A stretch of 64,000 bases of DNA from Brugia malayi (Eukaryota; Nematoda; Chromadorea; Rhabditida; Onchocercidae): assembly GCF_000002995.4 (NCBI RefSeq), contig NW_025062478.1, positions 7,292,001 through 7,356,000 on the forward strand, written 5' to 3'. The number at the start of each line of letters is the position of its first letter. Within the stretch, counting starts at the first letter, position 1. Below are positions 14,286 to 27,290 of the stretch, one piece after another. Made by a program: the position numbers and the translations under genes. The notes under the pieces are model-generated. The model saw nothing but the letters and a program-made list of their open reading frames with translations. It made no database searches and was not told where the DNA came from.

Positions 14286-15386
14286 ATGTGGCATATGTAC
14301 GCAGCATTTCTGCGAACTTTAAGGCTTTTGTTCATTCTCCACCTCATGCTCTGTAATTCTTTGTGTGCTTCGAAGAGGTACAAACGTTATTATCAAAAAC
14401 GTTTTAATTTAACTCTTTCTGTTCGTAACCATGATGTTACGGAAGCTAAATTTTTCCGCCTTATTGGAGTTGGAAATACCGCTGATTTCTATGTCGCACC
14501 TGGCGATATCTTTACGAAAACCTATGAGGTAAGCGGTCAAATGATATCGATTTAATGAAGTTATGCTAAGTTACATTTCATGAATGCTTGTGCAGTTAAA
14601 TATTATTCTAGAAAACTGACAGATGTCCTCAATGAATCATCGCATAGTTAAACTTTTCGTGTTATTATTTCTTCAGCGAAATGCACTTTGCAAACATACA
14701 GAAAATCCCTAAACATTCCTCTCTTTCTTTCCTTCTCCGCCTCAAAATAATCAATTTCAGAAATGGCATGCACACTAATCATTCGTCTTAAATTCTACTG
14801 ATAATATTTCGAATATAAATTTACAGGCTAAGCGGAAAGGCTTCTGGACATTATTTGTCGAATTCCCAGGAAACCGTTATTCAAAATCCCCAAGGAAAAT
14901 TATTTCCCGCGATTCTCATAAACACTGGGTTTGTACCTTACATTTTAACGCGTGTTTCTGTCTTCCTTCAAATCTGTGCAAATTAAGGTTCACTAGTTTT
15001 ACCATAAACGAACAGAGTGCTTAAAATATATCCACATTTATTTCCAATAATCGATGTCACACAACTAACTCAAATATGCTTTTGTAAAGCAAACAAGCAA
15101 AAACTATTCATCTGTTCTAAAAAGAGGAAAAAATACTATGGCATAAGAGAGAATAATTAATATAAAAATAATGCATGCATTAAAATATTGCATGGATGTT
15201 AAATCGATTTGAGGACAGATTTGAAATCAGTTTCATTAGTTGCTAGTCACTGATGAATGGAACAAGTAAATACTAACTGTAAGAATATTTCAGATTATTG
15301 AAGTGTATTATTATCCGGGAGCAGTTGGGTTCAGCAAATGGCATAAAGTATATGATGAAATGTTTAAAAACAAAATCCTCTATTAA
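14286..15386 (+). CDS. Small secreted protein, nematode orphan (145 aa)
   Basis: Three exons join in phase: 14286-14528, 14827-14928 and 15294-15386 (TAA). Borders are GAG|GTAAGC, TTACAG|GCT, TGG|GTTTGT and TTTCAG|ATT. Residues about 8-27 are hydrophobic (FLRTLRLLFILHLMLCNSLC) and look like a signal peptide; a second Met at residue 4 is an equally good start. The mature part is about 115 residues, basic, with alternating short hydrophobic strands (FYVAPGDIF, WTLFVEFPGNRY, WIIEVYYYPGA) and no obvious disulfide pattern, suggesting a small beta-rich secreted protein. I recognise no family; it lacks the features of transthyretin-like proteins. The exon structure is firm and the function is unknown. 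Confidence 0.75.
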
Positions 15387-16923
15387 AGTATATTATCAGT
15401 CTATTAAAAACAGAATGGAACGTCTGTTTCCCAAAAAATTTGATTATGTATAAAATTCATTGCTAACAGAGGTAGTGTTTATTGAGACATAATTTTTAGC
15501 TAAACCTGCTTCTTTACACTTCATTTGTTTATTCAGGAGTAGATAATGGTTATGTGTTTTAGTGAAATTGAAGACATCCGTTGACCTTTATTGCTTCAAA
15601 AGTTTGAAAAGCTAAGGTGATAGTTTGTTTTTAATCATCTTAGGATATATCGATAAACGACTCATTATCGTCCATGAAATAATTATTTCTTCGACTTTAT
15701 GAGAGATAACACTTTACAACAGAAAAGTTTCGACAAATTCAGAAACAAAAGCATCTATCCAGAAATCCGCAGTTTTTAAATTTCATAGAACTATAGGTCT
15801 TCAAAGCTGACATTGATCTGATGCAAACGTAAGAATAAAATTCCGCGCTCAAATCTGAACAAATGAACAAAAGGGACTGCAGACACCAAACATCACACTG
15901 AATTCCGAAACAGTCAGGATATATCATCACATGGAAAGTGCAGCTATATGACTAATTCACACATATCATGCTTTTATGTCATATCATGGTGCTAATACAT
16001 AATGCTTCCTTATTCGCTAGAATGTGACAATGCTTAGATTCTACCATTTAGAAATGTTAAATATTTTGACGGGGTAAGAACATAGGCAAGTTCCAAATTG
16101 ATATTGGTAAGATTTAATATTCTCATTAGAAATATCTGATTTCTTATACCCATTCTGATAGCGAACCAGTTCTGGTTGTGAAGTGCGGTTGATGGAAATA
16201 TTAGAAAGATGGCATAAAGTTCAATAATTAAATGTAGATAAGATAAAGATCCCGTCAAAAGATAAAACGTTCAGATGAAGATGTTTGTAGAATAAGTCTT
16301 ATTGGTTTTCTTTAATTAAATTTCAAAATTGATTACAAACACGATACCAGGCAGAGATGCCAACATTCTATTGCGCGTACATTTACACGGGCACGAGAAA
16401 CGCAGAGGTAGTAAGTGTAATTTGAAATACTAATTAAATGAATCGAAAAATTACAAACTTAATGAAAGATTACACGTGTTACTTTTGAACTGCCTCCTTT
16501 TTGGCTCTGTTGCAGTTAATTTTAGCAGAACAAACTGACCACCATCTTATAAGAGCATTTGCAAAATTTAACTGTTAAAAGGATGACTCAGAAAGGTTTA
16601 AATCAAATAATACGTTCCTAGAAGAAAAACGTGCCAATGCTTTAAAAAAAAAAAAAAAGAAATCAAATTAGAGCCAATCCTGGCATAAAGACAAATTATC
16701 CAGAAATGTCGGCAAAGAAATTAACATATTAAAAATTAGTCTATCCCGAATAGGTAGTCACCTGTACACAACCCATCCTCACATATCTGTATAATCTTGA
16801 AAAGTTGTTCATGCTACTAGTTTTATTTTAACAACACCTTTAACAATTTCGATACTAGTTGAAATAATGTACCTATTAGTAAACAAAGAAAGAAACTAAC
16901 AAAACAGTAAACCTTTGGCAAAA

Positions 16924-16962
<39 letters not shown>

Positions 16963-17432
16963 AGATGAAGAATACATTATTAATGAAATTGCTGAGAACT
17001 TTTCGAATATAAGAAAAATCTGTACCTAAAATATCAAACTTGAAAAATATTAATAAATACAAAGAATTTTTCTGCAAAATCCCAGCTATAAATTGCACGC
17101 TTTTAATGTGTAAACGTAATAGAGTTGCATTTATCAAAAAATATTGTTTAGAGAAGTAGTAACACTTTTGATAAGTTATCCGCAAAATATAAAAGCATAA
17201 AGCATACAAGCAGCAATGATCATAAATGTACGTAAGCAGTGTAAAAAATTTATGGGATTAAATTAATTCTAAAATTAAATACAAACTTTCTGTAGCATCT
17301 GATCTTTTTAATTCTCGGTATGACAACCACTGCAAAACTACAAAACACAAGAGCCTATAACATTTGAATATCACCCGATGTGTCATGTGTCATGGATAAG
17401 AATCAAATTCATAGTCACTAATTTTCAATCGT
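15387..17432. other. Intergenic, convergent 3' ends
   Basis: This stretch separates the 3' end of the plus-strand secreted-protein gene from the 3' end of the minus-strand SDR gene, so it holds two 3' ends facing each other and no promoter is required. I see only an (AT)n microsatellite and AT-rich unique sequence; no splice-bounded coding stretch was found. Confidence 0.5.
16926..16954. repeat. (AT)n microsatellite
   Basis: About 14 uninterrupted AT dinucleotides. Similar but shorter arrays lie at 21092-21112, 54329-54352 and 51057-51070. Confidence 0.95.
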
Positions 17433-20400
17433 TTACAACTCTTTTACATCAAAACCTGTAGCATGCAGAGAATAATCATACAACTTGGCACATTTCTTTT
17501 CCCAATCCATCATTTCAATAAACTGTTTTGATACACACTCACTAAAAAAAACCCATCATTTCAATAAACTGTTTTGATACACACTTAATTACAAAAATTG
17601 GAGTTTGCTCCTGTTACCATTCCCACAGGAATGGATAAGGTCTGAAATAGTTTTTAAGCACTGAAATTTCTACCAAAACAGACTAAAAAGTGTAAAATAA
17701 AGCTTAATATCTCAGGATTAGGTAATATTTCAAACGATAACTATCCTTTGACGAAACTGATGGCACTTAAATGATCAGAAATATCACTGTTAGTGCACTG
17801 AAAATATCTTTTTAATTCTAAAAGTATTAGAAAATATATAAACAAGAGCTCGAACCAAAAATTTTCAATAAAGCTAATGTTTCTGATACCTGTAATAAAG
17901 TCCTGAGGAACCGGTTACAGCTTTCGACAAAGCCAAGAAAAGCGGGGTTTGAGCTCCGTCCTTCGGAGTCTTCAGCAAATACCATCTGGAAGAAATAAAA
18001 AGTAACTCAATTAAAACAGTCCAATTTCTCGACATGAAAAATAGTTCCTTGTTAATGTCTGATCGATTCTATATATTTGTAGAAAGATCATTTAAGGAAA
18101 TAATAAATGTGCGAATTACATATTCCCAAAAGCTTTAAACTAGATTGTTATAGTATTTATGCTTTCAGCCATATCTAGAATGGTGTAAAAACAAAAAGCG
18201 AGCGGTTGAAATAGTATATTTTATTATGAAGTTGTGGTAATTGGATGAGACCCCTAAATTTTCTCATATGAGGTACTTGAAATTTCAGACACTTTAAAAT
18301 AATTGCATAAAATGAAGAACCTGAATGGTGCGATGAGATAGCTCAGCGGCTTCTGTGCCAGTGGAGTATAGCGCATCAATCGTGTATTGCATAGTCCAGG
18401 ATGACATACATTTATTGTTACATGTGATCCTTCACATGCTCGTAATCTTCTAGTCAATTCAAATGCATGCATTACCTTGAAAAATTATGTAAGTAAATTA
18501 CAACTGTTTTCCATAAAGCAACTTATTAAAGCGTAAAATAACAAAGAAAAATTATGAAAATACCATAGCAAGTTTCGACTTCGAATATGACTGTCTCGAA
18601 TCCCAACCTTCTCTACGATCAATCAACTGCAAATCTATAGGATCGGCATAGAAATGGGCTAATGCAGAAACATTGACAATGCGCGCGCTTGGAGCAGCTC
18701 GAAGAAGAGGTAGAAGTAATTCAGTGAGTAAAAAATGTCCTGAAAAATTTCCGCTCCGTTACAATGCCTTTCAACAAGGTAAAATATCAAAATTAACATC
18801 AAAATTAACGCTTATTAATACCAATATATTTATGAATTTCTATCTACGTCGTCTGAAGATATGATCTACAACCTAAACTGTTCTGAAAGTACAGAACGTA
18901 CAATTTTGGTGCCCGACGTGTTGAAGGTAAAACAGAGGTAACTGTTGAAGCAACTGGGAGATATTTTTACCAGATGAATAGCAGAAATGCCAAAAAGATT
19001 TAGGTTAGAATGGAAAGATATCATATGCCGTAATATCAATACCTTTTTAAGGATGAAACTGATTCTGATACGGTAAATAAAAACCAACAGACAAAGAGAA
19101 CCATGTTAAGACAATGGAACAATAAGAAATTTTTTCGTTAAACAATATTTTCACTCATTTTTTATAAATTAATCTGACCAAATAAATTTGTTGAGAATTT
19201 GTTCTCTTTGCCTTTTTTTCCTAAATAATTGAATTTTTTAATTAGACTGGAAAATTAATATTTAAAGAGAAATCAGACATGGTTCTATTTTAGAATTTTA
19301 ATAGTTATAGAAAAGAATTTTTTATCTTTATGTAATTTAACATTTAAGAGAAAATTTTATCATCCTTTTAATATTAACCGAGATAGTTCGTTTGCCAGAC
19401 TAGTTCGTGACCATCATCGGTCAGTTTAAACTTTGGATACAGCATAATACCCGCATTATTAATTAGAATATCCAAGTGATCTTCTTCTGCAATACAAATA
19501 TAATAATCTTATTAATCTTACAAAATTCTTCTATACGAACTAATGAATTAAAGGGAAGGATGCATAATCGAGTTTGGAAAAACATACTCAGTGGTACAAA
19601 AGCACATTCCAACACAAATTTCAAACCCCAAATTCTAAACCATCTAGATTCCTAAAAGAAACAAAGCTGTCATTGTACATACAGTTGAGAAAACCCTACT
19701 ACAAAATTGCAAAGATAATAGAAACCTTCTATGATTTCTGCTGCTGCTATTCTGACTGATTTGAATTGAGCAAGGTCAACTACTTTGACTAATAGTCTCT
19801 GCGGATTACAACCGAGCTGAGAATAAGGATCAAAATAATTAAATATTTTGTAAAAGTTATTTGGAAATGGCTCAAATTTGATGAGAAATTACAAAAAAAT
19901 ATTAAAAACATCACCACCTTAGATCATCACTAAACGACATCACTAAACGCTGTACAAGATCTTATGTTTTGTTAACTAATTTTAGATTTACTATTTATGA
20001 ATAACAAACAATAAAAAAGATTCAAATACTTCTATAATGCATAATTTTTGTCTATATGATTAAAATTCCTGATTTATTAATTTCAACCTTAACAAGTTGA
20101 AGGACAGCATTCCGAGCTCGATCCTCACTGCGACACAGCATGTACACCTTTGCTCCACGGAGATTTAGCTCTCGTACAATCTCTCTTCCTATACCAGAAT
20201 TACATCCTGTTATAACTGCTATCAAGCCTTTAGCTGTGTTAAGTTCTCTGAACTGCGCTCCTTTGAAATAAAACCTTAAACAATTAAACAAGAATAATCA
20301 AGCCATACAATATTACAAATACTGGAATATAATTATAAAATCAGAATATACCAAACTTTATTCTCGATCAACCACAATTCACAGAAGAAACACTCGAAAA

Positions 20401-20587
20401 AAAGGGCATGTGCATAATGTATAATCTTCTTTAAGAATAAGTAATATTTTTTTGACATAGCATATTAATTATAAAAGATATTCTATAAGTTTATTGAGAA
20501 TTATTACCTAAGTGCGGTTACTACGACGATAATGAAAATCCATTTACAGTCAAATATATTTAATGATTCCACAAATGAAGCCTCCAT
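17433..20587 (-). CDS. Short-chain dehydrogenase, retinol dehydrogenase (RDH11-14)-like, 333 aa
   Basis: Eight exons, all in phase: 20587-20508, 20274-20088, 19816-19726, 19486-19379, 18739-18564, 18475-18321, 17985-17890 and 17541-17433 (TAA). An N-terminal membrane segment (WIFIIVVVTALRFYF) suggests anchoring in the ER or a similar membrane. The Rossmann motif TGCNSGIG is at residues 49-56, NNAG at 129-132, the catalytic Ser in IVNVSAL at about 180 and YSKSK (YxxxK) at 207-211, so all SDR catalytic elements are present. CHPG occurs in the expected place, and the tail contains CVSKQFIEMMDWEKKCAKLY, typical of the C-terminal helix of RDH-like enzymes. NADP(H)-dependent reduction or oxidation of retinoid or lipid carbonyls is inferred from the family. 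The ATG is 36 bases after an acceptor (TTTTGCAG at 20624), a likely spliced-leader site. The last exon border lies in a local duplication (17508-17585). Confidence 0.93.
17508..17585 (-). repeat. Tandem duplication spanning the last intron/exon border of the SDR gene
   Basis: A 32-base segment is present twice, at 17508-17539 (the first codons of the last exon) and 17554-17585 (the end of the preceding intron), 46 bases apart and nearly identical. The spacer contributes the poly-pyrimidine tract and AG of the acceptor now in use; the intron copy also keeps an AG at its own upstream edge. Confidence 0.9.
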
Positions 20588-21091
20588 TTGGTGAAAACCT
20601 CAAATTTTGATACTACCAAAAACCTGCAAAACATTAGAATCTTAAAAATGAGTATGAATTAAGATAAAAAAGAAAAATGAACAATTTTTCATTCGTTTTT
20701 CCAAATTTAAATAGGGGAATGAAGAATAACAGAGAAGTTGAGGATTTTCTTGCTCCTTCAATAGGTTTAAGAATATCATGAAACATAATAAAGCAAAATA
20801 AGTTATAAGTTGCATAGACTGTTTCAGTAAAAGCAAACAGATGAAAGCAGAAAATATTTATGGTTAACAAAAGTATTTCGAACAACAGAATAATCATTAT
20901 TTTAAACCTAATCGATTTCAAATATTCGAGTAATAAAAGCTTTTTCTAGACATAATGACAAAGAGTTTCGTGAAAAAGGCGACAGGAACTAAAAAATTAG
21001 TTTGCACAATAAGTAATGTGTAATTAGTGAATGTCTGGAGTGCTTATTTTAGCATTTCCTCTAACAAACATACCTTAGATAGAAGCTATAA

Positions 21092-21112
21092 GTATATATA
21101 TATATATATATA
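21092..21112. repeat. (TA)n microsatellite between SDR and GALNT7 genes
   Basis: About ten TA repeats in the 1.3-kb gap between the stop of the GalNAc-transferase gene (21928) and the start of the SDR gene (20587). Apart from it I see nothing structured in that gap. Confidence 0.9.
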
Positions 21113-21927
21113 ACTCAACCTAAATATTACAAACTACTAACAATCACAAAAAAACCCAACAATTCATAACAATTTATGCTTAGCATCCACAGCCTAAAAA
21201 TTTTAACAACTCGAGGAAAAAGAAATACGAACAAAACCTACCGAATAATTCATTGCTTTAAATTATACTTTGAAATTACCAGAAAAAAATAACAGAAACA
21301 TACGAGCTGCATTCTAAATGGATAATCATAATAGACACTAAAAATAAGCAAAATAAACAAGAACATAGAACCATAACATTTATTTGACATAAAGTACTGA
21401 CAACTGGAAAGAAATATTAAGTCTTTTGTTGAGCTGCATAACCAGTTCTAGCAAAAACATTAGAAATAAAACCATATAAAGAAGAAAAGGCACTGAATGA
21501 GGAATTTTTAAAAGTTGCCTTCCAAATCGATTTTCAAGTAAGAAATCAGTTTTCCTGAACTTTCTAGGCTAACGAGCTAAAGACATTACGAAATAGTACT
21601 AGCCAATAAAGTTTACAAAAAAATTACTGGAAAGTATTGTATTTTCTCCCATTCTTTCGCTGTTCATTTTTTTTTTTTTTTTTCAAACTGTATTTTTGCA
21701 ACAACTTGATCGATAAAAGGAAAAAAATACCAACAGACACACATAAAACAACCAAAAAGAAAAAGATATTCATCCCATCCCTATTAATACTGAGAAAAAT
21801 CCTTTTTTTTTTTAAATCCTTTTTTAGGTTAATTCGTAATTCCAGAAAAAATTCTGTGAAAAGTTATTCAAGATGATATATTGGTTATCAACAACATAGG
21901 AAGTTCTTGAGTGGATTATCCAGTTAA

Positions 21928-24900
21928 TTAATCAATATATATTTCTCGCCATTTCCATTTCTGCCATTGATTTTCCGAATCACATTTTTCCATTGATAGT
22001 ACCGAACTGGATATGGATTTAGCTGCTGTTAGGCACAAGTTCCTGATAATTATTTGCTCGCTTTCCTAAACATTCAAGATTTTTGTATCATTTTGGAAGT
22101 ATTAGAAATTATTTTGCCACTTGTAAGCATTAAAACGAAAGAAACTCACCTCATTATAAGTAAAGGGTCCATCAACTGTCCCTTTTATGCAATGGTTCGT
22201 GATTAAATTCCCATGTACGGCAGTTATACACCATTCTCCCTGTGCCAACTGGCCTTTTCTATTCAATCTGATCAACTTCAAACAAAATCTTCCTGATTAT
22301 ATTGGTTAGAGTAAATAAACGAATGAACATTAAGCTGATGCTATTTTACGCTTTAAAATCAAACATCTCATCAATTCCAATATTAAAACGTATATTAAAC
22401 AAGAAAAATTGAAACTTCAACTCACTTTACCTGATTTCCACCATAACCATGACACGGAGTTGCACCAACAATACCCGGTACAGGTCGGCCCATAGTGTCA
22501 ATACATTTTCCTAAAAGTTTTATATAGCAAAAAGTTCTTCGCGCAATTTTACAGAGATCTAACAAAAATCCGAAATAAGACAGTGCTTTTCAACTTACAT
22601 TATCATGCAACGATAATCACTAAGCTGATAAAACAAGTCTGGATAAAAGTCAAGAAATGTTAACAAAAGTAATGTGGGAGATATAACTGAAAATCGAAGA
22701 TTAGAAATCCGTGGAAAAATATTTACAAATGTAGCCTATTATATTTAGCAATAGAAATAATGAAAAATAACAGTTCAGTGGAGGTACCTGTAGCGTGATT
22801 TTTTGCTTCACCCCAAACGTGATTTTCCGGTGGAAAGGGATAAGATACAACAACATCGTAAGCAACTTTTTCCATATACCTTAAGTTTTAAGAATTTCTT
22901 ATAACAAAAATATAAAAAATCCAAAATTAAATGTTCAGTGGAGATCATCTGATACATGCTTTGCTAATAAAGAAATTTAAGTTTTTAAATTCTTATAAAT
23001 TTACCATTTGAAAGATTTACACTTCAAGCTTTTCCTAAGCTTGAGCTGTGAACTTATGTTACCCGGCAAGCGATGTCTTGCCGACGGCTCTCGAATATAG
23101 TAATACTTGTCATATTCATCCATCCATGTTTTTATGACACGAAGCATATTCTGAAACATTTTTAATGCAAATTGAAAAGAAATACCAGAACAAAAGATCT
23201 CGGAGTAGAATTGCGATGAAAAATTACAGTTGAAATAACTGGTTTTCCAGAGAGCTTCCCGAAACCATAAGGCATATGTGACCGGTACACATGGCCAACA
23301 TGCGAACATGGCACAAACAAAATTCCGCCTCCGCATTGCCAGATCTGCAAAATTTATTAGTTTTGATATAGATAAAGAAAATGAAAATTTCATACCTAAA
23401 ACTTGCGTGTTCATTTTTTAATTTTAATTCAAAAAAAAAATACCAAAAACTATATTTTTCTTACAAGTAGAAAAAACTAACTTTGAACGAAAGTTCATAC
23501 TGTTCACCTCCCCATATTTGTAGTCCAGGATCATAATAACCTAGCTCTTCGAACCACTTTTTATTAATAGCAAATAAGCCACCTGCATGAGTTGGAGACC
23601 TAGAAAATTCTACAAATAAAGAACACCTGAAAAAAATTGATAACCCTAATGCTTGCAAAGCAAAACTTCGTAAAAAAAAAAAAATGAAAATTCATGACCT
23701 AAATGGTTCACTATTATGTTTTCTTCGTAGTAATTCTTGCGATGATAGCTCAGTTTCTTTGTATAAAAGCCCCCATTCGAAAATACCACTGCAATGAAGA
23801 GTTTTTATAAACTAAACAAAACATTAAGATCCTTAGTATTTGATCCTACATTAAATATTGAGAACTTTCGCATAAATTTTTCACTAGAACATTATGAATA
23901 AAAATTAATACAATGTGAAAAGAACTAATAACCGATAATGTTTATCCGCAGAGCCATAAACTATTCGATAAGACCAGTCGTTCTTGTCAATGCCATCTAT
24001 AACCGGTACTGTCATAACTTTTCTGAAAACTAAATTGCATACTACGCTTTAAATACGGAAAGGGGTCCTTTAATGAAGAATTGAATATTTCCCAACTAGA
24101 GCAGATCTGGAAGCAGCCAGAGAAAACATAATAAACTACTTAAATTTTAACATTCTACACAACAAAACGAACAAAACAATCAAGAACTGATTCATTGTTA
24201 GAATCTATTTGTTCAAAGCAATGAAAATCAAGTCACTGTGCACGTGTAATGACTACTGAAAAACAGTAGAATAGCGAACGATTATCATAAATTCTATCAT
24301 CTTTCATCAATATATTGGTGATTATCTGACTTGGGCAATTCAGCCACAAAATATTCGGGAGTCAGTACATTTCAATTACTTACAATTTAGCTTACCTGTT
24401 CTGACGTATTGGTGCAAGAAGTGGAGGTAACCAATTAACGTTTACCTCGCAGTGTGCATCCAGAAATATGACTACATCACCAACCGCTTCTTTAGCTCCT
24501 ATACTTCGCGTACGAATAAGTCCTTCGCGCTCAGAATTCCGCACCAACTTTACTTTTCCATCGAATTGCTTTAAATAGACATCCAAACGATCTTTTAGAT
24601 GTTCTGAAAAAAACAAAACCTACTATATAAATCACTAATGATTTCACTGTTTTGAAAAAAGAGCATTCTTTTGTATTACAATCTTATTGCTCTTATTTGC
24701 GTCAAACATGGTAAGTTTAACATTCAAATCACAATTTCAATAAAACAAAAAGATGAGATTTCGAACTCAAAATCTGGTAGAAGAGATAAGCATATCATTG
24801 TTTAGAAAATTTTTACCCTACAAATCCTCAGTCTTTCGAGACTTCAGTGGAACTACAATTACATGGCCTAATAATAAATTTCAGGAAACGGCATCGCAAC

Positions 24901-26820
24901 TGAGAACATTCGACCTGACACGATCTAAACTACTTGTGAGATGAGTAATATTTAAAATTATCTTAAAAAAAAATCTATCAAAAGTTATAAGAGCAACAAA
25001 AATTCGAAAAGCAAGCTCATGATAAAGGAGTATAGCAAATTGTTAGGCAGTATCTACAACAAAGAGTACTAATAATATAAATTTAGCAATACTATTTGAG
25101 AGTGCTTAAAAAACGGTAAAAAAATGAAAAATCTATGCTTGAAAGAAGATAAAAACTGCAAGAATTTATTGATTACTTAAAAAGATTCTAGAGAAAAAAT
25201 TACAGTAGCTAATGGAAGCATATCTTGTGATTATATAGCAGTAAATTTTATGATACTTATTTTTAGATATAATAACCACTTATTAAAAACATAACTTATT
25301 CGCATATATTGCCAAATTTCAAACCCTTCTAAAAAGCCAGTATCCTTAATAAAATCTTTTGAACCCGCAATATTATTAACAATGAATTGTTAAACAGAAA
25401 ACACCTTTGTCACTAAAATCATCAACCATGATGATTTCTTTGATCAAGTGTGGTGGAGAACGCAATAAAACAGAATGGACAGTGCGCAGTAATGGTGTCC
25501 AACCTTCGTTATGAAAGGCAATGACGATACTTGCAGTGGGTAAATCTTCCGGGTAATGCCAATATTTGCATCTGGAAAAAAACATATATATATGAAGAAA
25601 ACGCAAAATGATGAAACTTAAATACAATAACCGAAAGAAAATCAAATATTTTTGCAAATGAAAGATGAAACTTTCACACAATTATATTCTATTTTTAATC
25701 TACCGATAGATCATATAACACTTACTCATCCATTCTCACATCAGGAATACTTCGATTTAAAGAAATCATGTCGCTCACGTAAGTATTGAAACCATATTCT
25801 CTCATCGCTTCCTTAACCTCCGTCAAAGTTTTATCTATAAGAACTGGTTCACCCATTTCTCCTGAAAGCAAAATTTTAGACTGAAATACAGAAACTCTTT
25901 TCCATCCTTAAGATTAACAATCCAGACAATGGTCCAGATTTTAATTTTTCACTCTGCAAAGCAGCATTATTTGCCGGAGAAAAAATAAGCGATAAGTTGA
26001 TTAAATTACTAAATGAATACCATAATCCCCTGGCTGCAACTGTGTCTCTTTGGGTTCAAAATTCCCAATTTCATCCAATTTAAAAATTGTATTCGGATCT
26101 GGATCACCAGGTAATTCAACATCGCCACCAAAATGTTGATTTTTGCTTTTCCTACCAATTCGTAATATTTCTTTGGTGTCCACTCTTCTACTAAATCCAA
26201 AAAATATTTTTATAATAATTGGGGAATGAGTACAATGCATTTCTCATATGCATAAGCATAAAAAAAGCTTACTTCCCATCCAATACACCTTTGCTGTCGT
26301 ACTTTTCACGATTTCGTATTACTTCCTGAAACTTTAGAAAACAGGGCATCAGTTCCAAAACAACGTAAATAAAAGTGAATTAATCATATTCATTCGCAAA
26401 TAAGTGTTTTAACGTGAAATTTATTAAATCAACAGGATAATGGATGAAAAATAAATATGAACACACCTGAGACTGATTTAATTTATAGGAAAGAGCAAAA
26501 ACAAGCAACAGAAAGCATACTGCAAGTAGAGATGATAGAGACGACCTGAAAGTAAAAAAAGTCAAGAATGATATCTTGGAACTCGAAATCCTCAAAAACT
26601 TAATTCCGGAGTTTCTACTTTACTAGATCTAACAACTCCAGCAGAACACATTCTCTTCTAATTCATTCTCATCACTGGCCTACTGGATACATCTTTCCTA
26701 AAACAACTTGTTTCTAATTAAGCTATCAAGATTACCAAAGAAATGGAGAAAACAATTAAACTAAGCTAACCAGTGCCTGAAGAAGCGAAGCAGCTGAAAC
26801 CATCGCCGTTTTATAGACAT
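21928..26820 (-). CDS. gly-7: Polypeptide N-acetylgalactosaminyltransferase, GALNT7 class, 619 aa
   Basis: Sixteen in-phase exons: 26820-26771, 26545-26467, 26325-26273, 26190-26021, 25861-25726, 25571-25405, 24603-24396, 24022-23933, 23788-23699, 23599-23482, 23344-23228, 23150-23005, 22879-22788, 22510-22431, 22275-22150 and 22065-21928. It is a type II Golgi enzyme that adds GalNAc to Ser/Thr of mucin-type glycoproteins. Visible features: cytosolic MSIKRRWFQ, signal anchor at about residues 20-37 ([15 protein letters not shown]), nucleotide region [10 protein letters not shown], the metal-binding DAH (DxH) at 267-269, the GalNAc-T motif [16 protein letters not shown] at about 378-393, and a C-terminal ricin-type lectin domain with CIDTMGR, WCITAV and QWQKW. 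The GEQYELSFK segment and the [18 protein letters not shown] stretch match GALNT7 best, so the worm name gly-7 is proposed from recall. A short upstream ATG (26833) overlaps the start out of frame. Confidence 0.93.
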
Positions 26821-27290
26821 TGCACTCCAGTCATCTGATCATTCAGAAATTAATTAACAATATACAATGCAGCATGAATTGTAGAATTTATTACGTAATT
26901 CAATTTTTGCTACAGGAAAATTGCGGTTTTTTAACGGTAATAATTTTTTTCTTGACTGAACTGAAAATTTATTTTTGAAATTACTAAGAATGATGACATA
27001 GTCAAACGCAAACAAATTTAATAGACAAATAACAAATAGAACGTAAAAACCGCATTGTCAAATAATCGGGAAATATCCAAGAGAACAAGTCATTCAAAAT
27101 AATATAGCTTAGAAAATATTTCTCACACTTAGTCATATTTCCGAAGCTTTATCGAGGTCGTTAATCTGAATCAGGAAACAGAAGAAAAGTAGACATAACT
27201 ATTCTAAAAACTATTAAAGACGATGCCTATAAAAGAAAGAAAAAATCCAGAAATAGTTATCTCCCTGCATTCGTGCAAAGATTTCAAGTT

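Noticed and set aside
17981..18472. Continuous minus-strand reading of SDR exon 6 into its intron
   Set aside because: Splicing at CAG|GTTCTT to 17985 restores the conserved SDR tail; the read-through tail is not SDR-like.
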